NCBI RefSeq assembly: GCF_019649055.1
Contig: NW_026570246.1
Coordinates: 310,001-374,000, forward strand
Source: Paramacrobiotus metropolitanus
Lineage: Eukaryota > Tardigrada > Eutardigrada > Parachela > Macrobiotidae
DNA: 64,000 bases
Reading direction: 5' to 3'
The notes under the pieces are model-generated. The model had not been told where the DNA came from. It saw only the letters and a list, made by a program, of their open reading frames with translations, and searched no databases. Both the position numbers and the translations under genes were made by a program. Within the stretch, counting starts at the first letter, position 1, and every line of letters begins with the position of its first letter. Of the stretch, positions 1-10,614 are shown one piece after another.

Positions 1-87
1 GCTTTTGTTGGTAGTTTTTTTCGGGTTTTCGTACAATATTTCCTAGAAAATATATTTTCGACCAAAAAATAAAGCACTTATTTGTAG

Positions 88-1193
88 GTCGAGCAGAACC
101 TTTAAAAAAGTTCAAGCAGACAACACTGTATGGAGAAATCGCCGTAACCGAGGGTTCGGATGATGACGGCTCCTTTAATTCCGACGATTTGACCGATGAT
201 GATGGTGTTCGGTCCGCCGGTAGCGATGAGGACGATGATTGTGATGCGAAGGAGATTATTCCAACAAAAGACCGGAAATCAGCGCCGACGCGCCACCAGA
301 TTATGGCCAGTCGACGTGTGATTTGGTTCCGACAGAATACATTCCGCGGCGCATCATCCGCTTCTAGTCAGGAAAGTCGCACCAACGATCTGGATTCCAG
401 TGTTGAGCTGATCGAGGCGGAATCTTCGGTAATGCACGCATTTAATTAACGCTTTACGCATTATTTACACATTTTACAGTTGCTCAGTCAGTGCGTTACT
501 TTGGGACCGGACAGCGAAATGAAAAGTCTTTTTGAATGTTGTTAAATGATCCCGGAAGACTTGTGGTTTATTAGCGCAGTGGGTTCGCTTAAGGGTGTTT
601 TTTATCGTGACTTGTTTTAATATTTGCTGATTTACAGACATCTGATTCTGCGCGTGGTTCGCAATCTTCCATCACAGATGAACGAAGACATTTATCAGCA
701 GAACTTATTACACCGACGTCGCTTTGTACCCGAACAAAACGAAAATATCGCCGAAATTATTCGATTAAGAAGTATCTGGTAATGAAAACTGAGAGCACGA
801 TTGAGGATAGTCGGAATGATTCTACGGTCTCCCAATCAGTACGTGTTATGTATATCTTTTAGATCTTTTATCTATACATTGATTCACTTATATTGGCTCG
901 CATTGGATGGTGTAAAATGTAGCCTTTTCGGATGAACTGAGATCCTGCAAATCATTTTATTCAAAGAGCGGGAAAAACTCAAATTTTTACAGCTTGTATT
1001 GGCAGCTTTTGGTATGGCACCTTTATTTTAGACAGCCAACACAACCATTATCGTTTCTGATTCTGACGACGATGTCGACGAAGGGTCATCATCGCAGAAT
1101 CCGACTGACATGGAGTGCTCGAAGCCAATTGTTCTGGACAGTTCGACCGATAATATTGAAGATATTAACGATGCTGATTGTGAACAGGACTAG
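88..1193 (+). CDS. 3' part of an acidic, serine-rich protein with SUMO-interaction-like motifs
   Basis: Three exons join in phase: 88-428, 638-838 and 1032-1193 (stop TAG). Acceptors are TTGTAG, TTACAG and TTTTAG; donors are TCG/GTAATG and TCA/GTACGT. The 5' end lies outside or at the very edge of the window, so about 235 residues are visible. The first exon is rich in D, E and S (SDDDGSFNSDDLTDDD). The second has a basic patch (RTKRKYRRNYSIKKY). The last carries two hydrophobic-then-acidic motifs, IIVSDSDDDVDE and PIVLDSSTDNIEDI, which match the known pattern of SUMO-interacting motifs. No catalytic domain is visible in this part. A nuclear, SUMO-binding role is inference from the motifs alone, and I cannot name the family. 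Confidence 0.6.
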
Positions 1194-2455
1194 GACTGAT
1201 CGGTTTTGCCTTCCTACTTCAGGTTGTCTATATCGCATTGTAGTTATAAAGAAATACTTAGTTTTTACGGTGACGGCCTTGTACCAGAAATTTTTCGGGT
1301 TTGGAAGTGTTTTTACCTTTGCGTCATTTTGTTGTTTTATAGTGTTTATAATTGTGTTTGTAAATCCTTCTTCTCCGTTTGTATATGTCCCTGCAATTTT
1401 GTTGACGGCATTGTACGAGTGTCAGCAGTGATTTGGATGGTAAATCGCAATTCAAAACAGGCATACGACTAGCAATAAATGACTTTATCAATGGAATTTA
1501 TCATTGTGGGAAAAAAAGTACTTCGTATTTGCAGTTGAATCTGGAAGGGTTTTAAGTCTGAAGTGTGGACACCGCCTTTTTTTCAACTGGTGCTTTGTTT
1601 TGGCGAAAAAAACAGTTTTGCTCCCCGAGGCGTTTTGTGTATTTGGTCTAGCTGTTGACTTACAGTTTTTTTCACGAAGTACTCTTTTGAGCGTCCTCAA
1701 ACTGACCTTATTTCCAAGCATCTAGAATCGTTCCTGGATTTTTGGTTGAATTAGGTTGTTTTCCATCACTGCCACGACTCGCTCTATCGATGCCTTCGCT
1801 TTGGAAAGTGTTTCTCGCGTTGTCATAACCAAAACTCGATTAAGTTTATGCTCAATAAATGCGCAAAAGAAAAGAAAGCTTTAAGAAGATTGGGGAAACA
1901 TGCGCCATGTGGTTCGGCAGAAAAATAAAATGCCATGCCGCCAACTTGGCGCGAACGGGGTGTATTATGATGATCATATGAATGAGCTTTGTTTTTCATT
2001 ACCTGATTGCTTTTAAGTTTTATGAAGTTTCAGTTAGCGTAATAACAACATTTCAGCGTAAGTAGTAACATTTTGGTTGCCAATGACTTCATCATGCACT
2101 CATTTGACATTTTTTTTCTCCCGGTCAGCTTAGTATCTGTTATGATTACGAAATTTTCATTATCAATTAAGTGAGCTATCTTACACTATTTAGTAATCTT
2201 TATTTTAATGGCGGTCTAAACAATACGGTTAAGGCGGCACGGTATAAATAATACACGAATGTTTGCAGTTATTACTTAATACAAGTTTACAATCTAAATA
2301 ACACGAATATTATATACGATATCGTGTACTTTAGAAACTTTCGCCTGCAAATTGATCTGACTAGTTGGCATAAAGAGGTTCCATAAGAATATCTGCTGGC
2401 CTGAGTTTTTTGTAATTGTTGCGACCTATATGTAAGCTGGATATCGGCAATCGAA
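1194..2455. other. Intergenic spacer, about 1.26 kb
   Basis: AT-rich DNA between two plus-strand genes. Short open frames on both strands have no splice context or family signature. It probably holds the 3' UTR of the upstream gene and the promoter of the next. Confidence 0.5.
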
Positions 2456-3254
2456 ATGGGAGACAGTTCCGATGCCTCACGCTCTTCGGATTGTGTACGA
2501 AAACGTTTGGAAGAACTCAAGCGGAAGCACGATTCCTGTATGTACACTGCCATTGACAAAGAACTACAAATCTCTCGTGCGGATGACTTAGCCCAAAGTA
2601 CGGAACAATTTATCATTTAATTGGCGGAGATTTATAATTACTTTCAGTTTTTGTTTGTCCGAATGTATGTATTTGTAAATGGCAATCGCAGCTGCAGGAT
2701 ATACACCGCTTAAAGATTTGCAGAATACCGTTCCGTATCGAATCTGTGTACGGCTCCAGCTTCCGGTGATCGACCAACACTATTTTGCACACCGAATAAT
2801 ACCCAACCCCTTCCGGTTTTTGATTCAGTAGAAGCTATCAGATCCGAGGTAATGGAGCTATTTAATTCCCAACACAGTACTGACAACAATGTCAAGTAAA
2901 TATCGGAATATCACATTACTGATTTATTGTTATTACCTATCATAGTTCAGATTGCAAAAGTAAATTTGTTTATCATAACGGTATCGCAAAAAGGTGAAAT
3001 TTGATGTTCATTCATGAAGCAAGCGGTATCCGATTGGCGTGCAAAATTTTTATTTCGGCAGGCATTACATAAACCGTTTACGTTACAGTTCAAGCAACTT
3101 GAAAAAGGATTAAATGAACTCGCAGAAGAATTACTTCCTGCCAAACGCAAAAATGACATGCAAAAGGTATGCACACAAAGTCGAGCAGCTATATACTGCA
3201 GAGGATAATCAGAATTTGCCAAGTTTGACGTCTGGACATTATAGGAACCACTGA
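2456..3254 (+). CDS. Small predicted coiled-coil protein of unknown family
   Basis: Five exons can be joined in phase: 2456-2597, 2724-2895, 2946-2959, 3024-3166 and 3204-3254, giving 173 residues from ATG to TGA. Donors are AAA/GTACGG, CAA/GTAAAT, AAA/GTAAAT and AAG/GTATGC. The 14-nt third exon and the poorly marked acceptor at 3023 are the weakest parts. The protein starts MGDSSDASRSSDCVRKRLEE, has a charged N-terminal helix, a Ser/Thr/Pro middle, and a likely coiled coil near the C-terminus (QFKQLEKGLNELAEELLPAK). The shape is that of a small adaptor or complex subunit, but I do not recognise the family. An open stretch at about 3290-3513 could be extra coding sequence if the final exon is spliced differently. 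Confidence 0.45.
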
Positions 3255-3586
3255 CCAAAACCTGACGAAAAAACCACTTTAGAAACGGCAATCACATATG
3301 CGACCGATTTGATTCAGCCGACAGCCAGTTCAGCTCTCCATGTGACTTATGAACAAACCGGAATAATTTCTTTGATATCCGATTGCCAATGTTCCGGTTT
3401 AACCATAGTATGTTTTTGCAACTAAAGCGCTTCATTTCCCGTAGCAGGATCTGCAGATCTTAATTCATCCTTGCTCTTTCGTTTCTTGTACAAGCGTTTG
3501 ACTTCTGATAACCGAGTAGTTTTCACGTTGGCAAAATGGATCAAATACCTATAAAAATTCCTAATTAATCCACGTCCAACAAATGT

Positions 3587-6201
3587 TCAAAATTCAAGCA
3601 GCAATGACAGATCCCAGAAACAGAAGTACTGTACTAACTTTTCAATAAGTTCTTTCACAGTGCGCGAGACAAATGGCCTAATGTTGTTAAGGCCAGCTGC
3701 TAGAGCCTGAAGGTTTGGAAGCAGGACAAGATGGTTATCCTGAGGCTTGCTCGGGGATGTGCTGATACTGGCAAACTGAAATTCAGCAAGCATTGCATGT
3801 ATTTTAAACGCAGAAAACAGTATTCGCCGAAAGCAACAGTTTTGATAGAAAATGTTTAATAACTGATCGTTGTACTGAATCTGCGAGTAATCATATAACT
3901 AAACGTTTCCGCACGCCACACTGTTAAAAAAACAGCTGTGCAGTTAATCAAATCACTCTTCTTAATTTGTCGATTGAATTAACCGATAATAAGGTCATAC
4001 CATTTTTAAAAAGGCAGACTTACCACTTTCCAAATACGTAAAATCGATCCCCACAGTCTCATGCAATCACGTCGACTCACAGGCAACACCAAAGCCTCGC
4101 GGACAACTTCATCCACAAACGTAACAAACCGGGTCAGGGTTTTTTCGACGTTGACATCCGCAGCCGATGACGCTACATAAAGCTGCACGAACATTTCTGT
4201 GGCGGCACATCTTCGTTTCTTCTCGTCATCGTTACATTGAATCTCTAACTCCCATAAACGCGGCAAATAGCCCTCAAAGTCGAAGATCATTCGGTGTAAG
4301 CAGTCAAGAACGGACAATTTCTCGTTCAAACTTTCGCTAGCACAGAATGTAGTCAGGAAAATATCATACACATCTTCTACAAAAGAGTCGTCATAGGCGA
4401 GCAACAGCAGAGATACGTTGTGAAGTGATGCAAAACGCAATTTAACGGATGAAGCCGGATCACGAAGAAAATCATATGCACGCTGAGTAACACCCGGGAG
4501 AGGTTCCTATATCACAGACTGAAACTGAAAGCCTGCCATTCTTTAACAGCAAAACCGATGTTCATTCAGCGGTTTTTAACCAAAAGGTTCAACTGCATTG
4601 TTCAAGTTAAGTTAAAGTTGCATTATGGCAAAGTAAGTATCGTACTACACCGCATTAGTAAAATGCACCAGATGTTTAACAGATGGCGAAGCTTATTTTA
4701 ATTTTGAAGTATGCGATAGAGAATTCAGTTTTTTGAAGTTTTTTAGCAGAGGCTCTTACCAAAACGTTCTCCTCAAAACTGCGACAAATTCCGAACGCTC
4801 GCTCGGCAAATTGCACATCAACTTTCGCTGCAGATGGGGCTACTTCCATGTCGTCATTGTCATAATCATCCGATAACGATGGCAAAAACAATTCGTAAAC
4901 AGTAGAACAAAGGCGGGTTTCCTCATTTCTGCTCCATGGTGAAATGACATATCTGTACTGCAGAACAGGATCGGTCAATAGTTGACGCGGATGGGTCGGC
5001 GCATTCATCGTCTTCCACCATACATGGAAACTTTTGGGCTGGGCTAGCGCAATCGGCGGATGGTGACCAGTGTAGCCGTCGATTATCATTCGGGGAAAAT
5101 TCTGATCCGGTGTGTTATCCGCAACGGGCAGCTTAAACTGATCACGATATTCTGGAAATTTGCCCACCTGGCGAAAAGATTCGGGGAGATCTTTCCGATC
5201 GGGACGATATGGTCGGAGAGAGTGGAGAGCAGCGATGGTGCTCTGCTGAAGCGCCGGGGATAAATGCCGGGTGCGATGAAGACGGCAACGCTTTAGTTCG
5301 TCCAAATGACTGTTGGGAACGAGACCTTCTTTGCGATAAAACGCCACCAACATTCGCTGAATCCATGGGCCCAGCTGGGGCATCCGGGCATATGTGGATA
5401 GCAACTGCAAATTATCGTCCTTTCTTAGTCCGGGAATTTTGAAAACTGACTAATTTTTGTGAATTTTGAAAATTGACTATTTTTTCGCAACAATTTACGA
5501 CATTTCCATCAGCTTTAATCTACAACAAAATCATAAAAACTCTTAAGAATCACTTTTTTATACGTATTTGAAACCCCAAATTTATGATTTTAACAGTTTT
5601 AAAGTCCAGATTTTATCCAGTTCCACTTTAGGAGATGCAGCTTCAGATGCTGAATGTTGACTGAGCCCCTGCTGTTCTACCTCGCATTTCTTAAATTAAT
5701 TTTGCTATTGCCACAAAATTACAGTTAAAGGCTGTCCCCCGTATACTGCGAAATTAGTCACTACTTACTTACGCATGCTCCAAACCTCTTTTTTTTGTTG
5801 CCAATGTCACTGTAACCCTGATAATAAAATATTTCATATGTTTGCTTAAGGGCACGGCTACTCACTGGTATAAGGGTGCGGAACGTACGCATCGTATCCT
5901 GTTGGTACTGAGCATGCGGACCATCAGCAGGTCCACAACAGTACTCCACACAGTGGCACAGCGCCTCCAACATGGCAGGACACACCTGCCGATCTGACAG
6001 CAGTTTCCCCGTTGCAATGCCCGCCACAATCTCGTGCATGGCCTCACTGGATATGTGCAGAGGTGTATGTATCGGCGCAGAATCCTGCGGAGTGGAGGAG
6101 GGAGAAGACATTACAATGGACAGAATTTTATCGAAGGACTGCAACAAAGGGGCTTCCGCTGCCACGGCAGAGTTCGGAGTGGAGCTGGATTCACTATCCA
6201 T
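3587..6201 (-). CDS. Predicted alpha-helical (HEAT-like) protein, unknown family
   Basis: Four exons on the minus strand, all joined in phase 0: 5773-6201 (start ATG), 4760-5404, 4024-4506 and 3587-3775 (stop TGA), giving 581 residues. Donors are TGC/GTAAGT, TTG/GTAAGA and GTG/GTAAGT; acceptors are TTGCAG, ATATAG and TTTCAG. The N-terminal 40 residues are Ser/Pro/Ala-rich and probably disordered. The rest looks like packed amphipathic helices (FASLHNVSLLLLAYDDSFVE, LWELEIQCNDDEKKRRCAAT), with a Trp/Pro-rich loop in the middle (SFHVWWKTMNAPTHPRQLL). No catalytic motif, signal peptide or membrane segment was seen. The helical pattern suggests a scaffold subunit of a larger complex. The last exon may instead splice on at LEKL/GTACAG. 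Confidence 0.6.
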
Positions 6202-6772
6202 TTTTCGATTATAATCACGAAACAGGCAAACAAAACACTAAAGCAACATGGGAATTTTTACATGGTCAAATGTATAAAAGCATCGGGAAAACGAAGTCCG
6301 TGTACTATAAAGACATAAACCGGCATAAACTCATAAAGAAGATTTTTTAAAATTAAAAACAATGAGAAAAAATTAATTAAAAAATTGTAAACCAGTGGAC
6401 CACTGGTTTACAATGAAGTGCAGAAGTTTGCCGTTGATTTCGATCAGCTCGAGCGCTCGCCACTCACAACGTATTTCGCGTGATGCAGTAGCGTAGTACA
6501 TAAGTGTGCGCAAATCCAGGACCCTTCAAGTCTTCGACCAAATATGCCGATTCGCGACCGCCCATGGGAGAGTTCAACTGCTTACCTATTCGAGGGCGGC
6601 GTTTACCAATCCTCTATTACTTGTTGTATCCAAACCGTACGGTGTTCGCTGCAGTTTGACTTGATTGATTTGTGTGTGTGTTGTGCATTATGTGAATCAG
6701 TTTTGAGTTTTTAACAATTTTGAAAGTTCCCCAATCAACCTTAAAGATTAGCGAAGCATTTGACGGTTGAAA
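6202..6772. promoter_or_regulatory. Divergent spacer between the helical-protein gene and SRSF1
   Basis: The two start codons are 571 bp apart and point away from each other, so this spacer should hold both promoters and 5' UTRs. A perfect 31-nt palindrome lies inside it at 6384-6414. I saw no clear TATA box. Confidence 0.5.
6384..6414. repeat. Perfect palindrome, 15-bp arms, 1-nt centre
   Basis: The arm ATTGTAAACCAGTGG is followed by a single A and then its exact reverse complement CCACTGGTTTACAAT. Transcribed from either strand it would fold into a near-loopless hairpin. It sits in the divergent promoter region upstream of the SRSF1-like gene. Confidence 0.9.
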
Positions 6773-9087
6773 ATGAGCGGAAAGTCCAGAATTTATATCG
6801 GCAGGTTGCCAAAGCATTGTCGCGAAAAGGATGTTGAAGGTATGTGGAGAATTGAGTGGCAGTCAAATTTGTGTGCTGCCGTCAGGCGTCCGCAGCTCCA
6901 AAGCTCCTAGCCTCTTATAGTCTTACAGCTTTTTGTGTAAATTGCGTCAGATTGTTTTCTTTTCCGATCTTGCTGCGAATTGTCGTAATTCGATCTTACT
7001 CTGCGATCCATGAAGGGAACACATTCTTTATTACAGATTTGTTTCGCAAGTATGGGACCATCGAGCACTTGGACTTCAGGACCAACAAAGAACGCGAACC
7101 ATTCGCGTTCATTGATTTCTCCGATCCCAGGTAGGGCAAAAATTTAGAAAGCATTATTTGGGATTAAAAAGTATGTATTTCGGAATTTTTGAGGTGGTTA
7201 CTAAATAAAGAGTAAATTAAATAAGGGCGGTAGCTTAGTTGAGGAGCCGCTTAGCGGAGAACTTGGTTTCGACTTTTCTCCTTGCGCTGTAACAAAGAGC
7301 GTCTACGACTCTACTTACTCTACTATTGAATTGTTATTAAATCTAAATTTTAATCAAAAAGCTAACTTGGCAAGCCTTACTGGTATTTAATTTTATTACG
7401 GGTGCTTGAGTGATTGTTCTACGTAATATCACAGCAAACGGAAAATGTCCTGTTTTCTGCCTTTCCTTTATCCCTTTACGAATTTCGTTCAGTGAGCGCT
7501 AGATTTCTAACAAGTAAAGTAAGCTGTAAGCTCATGCGATTTCTACCACGGTGGAAGTTTTCGAATCGGCTTCGATTTTGAAGACTTACGGTAACTTATA
7601 AGAAGGTGCCTAACTTAATAAGCGAAGGTTCCGCTTTTCGTTGTCCTGCTACCATGGTGATAAAGCGTTAAAAATTAATTTTTGATTGAAAAATCAAGCC
7701 AAAATCACCGTATAACCTAAGTAGTACTTTAAACTTCAGACAAATTTTCAGAATTCCTTCGTTCATCTTGTTGTGCTGATCGAATAGCTGAAGTAAATTG
7801 ATAATTTGAATTGAGTCATCGCGAAGAAGATTCCGCTTGTACTCATCCATGAGGTGAGCCGTGGTACGATAGTTGATTTGAGCGAGCGTTAAATTAAGGA
7901 GAACATCTCAGTGGTGAAAAAGCAATATATTTCCCACATAGTAACACACTGCTGAAGATGCAGTATCTGTCTGAATGTACAAAATTCCGATCTACTGAAG
8001 GATTTGATACGAACAAAATATTGTTTTCCTTGTGACGCATTTTAAAGTCTTTTGAAACATAGGGACGCCGAAGATGCGATACGTGGTCGCGATGGATACG
8101 ATCTGGATGGTGCTAAAATCCGTGTAGAGTTCCCACGTTCATTCCGTGACCGCGAAGAGAGTCGTGGCGGCTATCGTAGCAGCGGGGGCTTCAGCCGGTC
8201 TAACCGCGATGGTGGATTCCGATTCAACCGTAATCGCTACGATAACACCATGCGCCGCTCGCAGAATCGTGTTATCATTACTGGTAAGACATTTTGCATT
8301 TTTTTCATAGCTGTTAAACGCGCTGTAAATTACATAAACGTGCAGTTGTAAATTACATAAACGATATGTTGGGCAAAAGGCAGCACGTGCTGGTTAGGAT
8401 TTTGCATACTTGTTTACATCAGGCATCGAAGCACCGCTTTTGGGATTATTGTTGTTTGTGTTCTTTTTCTTCGTTGGGTTTTATATGTATGCACTTTTTC
8501 GTAGAATGAAATGTAATAACTGAGTGAAATGTGATAACTGAGTTACTTGAAATACCGGCCTTGAAATGTGTTAATGCGTCACTAATTATTTTGTCCACGA
8601 TAACAGGTTTACCGCCTTCTGGCAGCTGGCAAGATCTGAAGGATCATATGCGGAAAGCGGGCGATGTCTGTTATGCCGATGTATCCAAAGACGGCACCGG
8701 AGTTGTGGAATTTGTTCAGGCCGAGGATATGCGTTACGCTGTGAAGAAGCTGGACGATACCAAATTCCGTTCGCATGAGGTACGAAAGAAAACATCATCT
8801 GTAATCGTAGCACAATACACTGTATAAATCGATTGAAGGGAGAAACGGCGTACATTCGCGTTCGAGTGGATGATCGCAACGGCGGAGGCAGCGGTGGAGG
8901 AGGTGCGCGCCGTTCCCGGTCCGGCTCGCCGCGGCGTCGCAGTCGGTCGCCCATTGATCGTCGCACACCGGATGCCAATGGACGCGATCGGGAGACTAAA
9001 CGCGAACGTTCGCCGTCGCATTCGCGGAGCCGCTCGGCGCATTCCCGTTCGCGCAGCGTTCACTCGCGCTCGCGTAGCCCTATGTAA
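6773..9087 (+). CDS. SRSF1: SR-family splicing factor, SRSF1 (SF2/ASF) orthologue
   Basis: Five exons: 6773-6839, 7037-7130, 8063-8283, 8607-8779 and 8839-9087, giving 267 residues. An N-terminal RRM opens with [18 protein letters not shown] and has the RNP1-like stretch [17 protein letters not shown]. An Arg/Gly-rich linker follows. The second, pseudo-RRM contains the invariant [10 protein letters not shown] that defines SRSF1-type proteins and binds GGA. The tail is an RS domain ([16 protein letters not shown]). In other animals SRSF1 binds exonic enhancers, recruits U1 and U2AF, and shuttles out of the nucleus. The 0.93-kb second intron is long for this window. The RS tail is shorter than in vertebrates. 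Identification is firm. Confidence 0.95.
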
Positions 9088-10614
9088 ATCCTAAGCCGTG
9101 GGATCGGCGTAACTGGATTAAGGCAGCCAGGAATACTGTCACACTTGACAATTTTCAATCATGGTATACCGCATTTTGCTATCAATTCAATTAGGCTCGA
9201 GTATTGTTACCCGATAACTGTGCTTTGTGACTTTTGCTTTTTTGCTGTTGGTTATTTATTTAATTCTGGACGTTTACTACACATATGACTTTAGTATGCC
9301 CTGCTCCTGTTTGGTCTAATTGGTGTCCACTTACGTTTTCTCAGACTCTTTGTTCTCTGCCGGAATGGATGCGTAAATGAGATGATGTTGAGATGATGAA
9401 TGATGATGCACGCACTGATGATGATGATGTTAGGCTTTAGGAGGATGACTGTTTACGGTTGGGCATAAAGGTGGCGTGGGATGGCTGCGTGGTTGAAGAG
9501 CGATGGGTTGAAGTCGTGAAGAGGTCTTGGCGGGTGGTTAGATGGGTGGAGTGTGTGGATGGTGTAGGATAAGGATGCAATCTGGAGAGAAGAGTACTGT
9601 GTATGGTGGATGTAGGAGACACAATGTGGTACGATGGTGGGATTAGGGTGCGTCGGGATATAGTCGGAGGATGGGATGTAGAAGATCCGATGGGTTAATG
9701 TAGGAGAGATTTTCGGGCTGGTGTTGACGTGCCGTGTTATCCTTGTTTTCGTGATTGTAACGTTGCGGGTAAGTATGTTTGTTGGGCTGCGGCATCCAGG
9801 AGGGATGGATACTGTCTTCCGCCTCGTCATACTTCGTTTTGGATGGTTACAAGATTTAAGGTAATTCCTGTCTGCTTTAAGTATAGCATTTGTGATTGCT
9901 GGGTACAATAAATTAAAATATTGGTAGCATGGTAAATGGTGTATGTTTCTGACTCTGACTTGGTTATTTTTCCACGCAGTGGATAAAAACACTGGAATCC
10001 CGAAAGCGTTGTCGCCTGGAAGCCGTCGATGAACCAGCAAGTCCTTCTTTCATTTGGTTTTCTGAGGTTTTGGTTTTCGTGGTGCTTGCATTGATCGATA
10101 CATGGAACGATAGATGATGGAATCTGTTTTTGATTCCGCCGTGTTTTTTTCGCGTTGATGTAATGATATGTGAATTTACTGCTACGATTTGTGATTTTGC
10201 TTTAGCGGCACGGATCACACAATTTATAAGCATTTGTAGCTGTTGCTGATAATATTATGCCTTGCCTGCATTTCCTCGTGCTGTGTATTTCGTACTGGTA
10301 GAAAAGTAATTAAGAAATACAAGCATTTGTTGGTATCATCTGAAGAAATCCTTCAACACATAAAGAACTCCTTGACGAATCATTGAGCAAAAATCAACTC
10401 AATAATTTGAACGGGCTAAGACAACCTTACAGCAGACTCAAATCCTTTTTTTTTGCAGTAAACGTATTATAACGAAGAACTTAATGGCGGCATTGACGGG
10501 CCATATTACTCGTGCGAAAGCTACTAACCTGCTACTGTTGTTACAACACAACGTAAATAAATAATTATGATTCGAAGAAATTTACAACGGTCGAGATTTT
10601 TTGTGCACTCACAC
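9088..10614. other. SRSF1 3' UTR and spacer, with an apparent 3' UTR intron
   Basis: About 1.5 kb without a supported gene. From 9370 to 9720 the plus strand is strongly G- and GT-skewed and includes GAT/ATG simple repeats (9375-9430). A consensus donor, GGG/GTAAGTATG at 9769, and an acceptor ending CACGCAG at 9979 would define a 211-nt intron downstream of the SRSF1 stop. Long frames on the minus strand here are by-products of the skew. Confidence 0.4.

Noticed and set aside
3290-3513. Plus-strand open stretch as an extra exon of the coiled-coil gene
   Set aside because: No convincing donor upstream joins it in phase; the model closes at the TGA at 3252-3254. Left open as a minor possibility.
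9453-10040. A 195-codon minus-strand frame
   Set aside because: Composition is Thr/Pro/His/Ser-rich because the opposite strand is GT-skewed. There is no domain or splice context, and it lies in the likely SRSF1 3' UTR.
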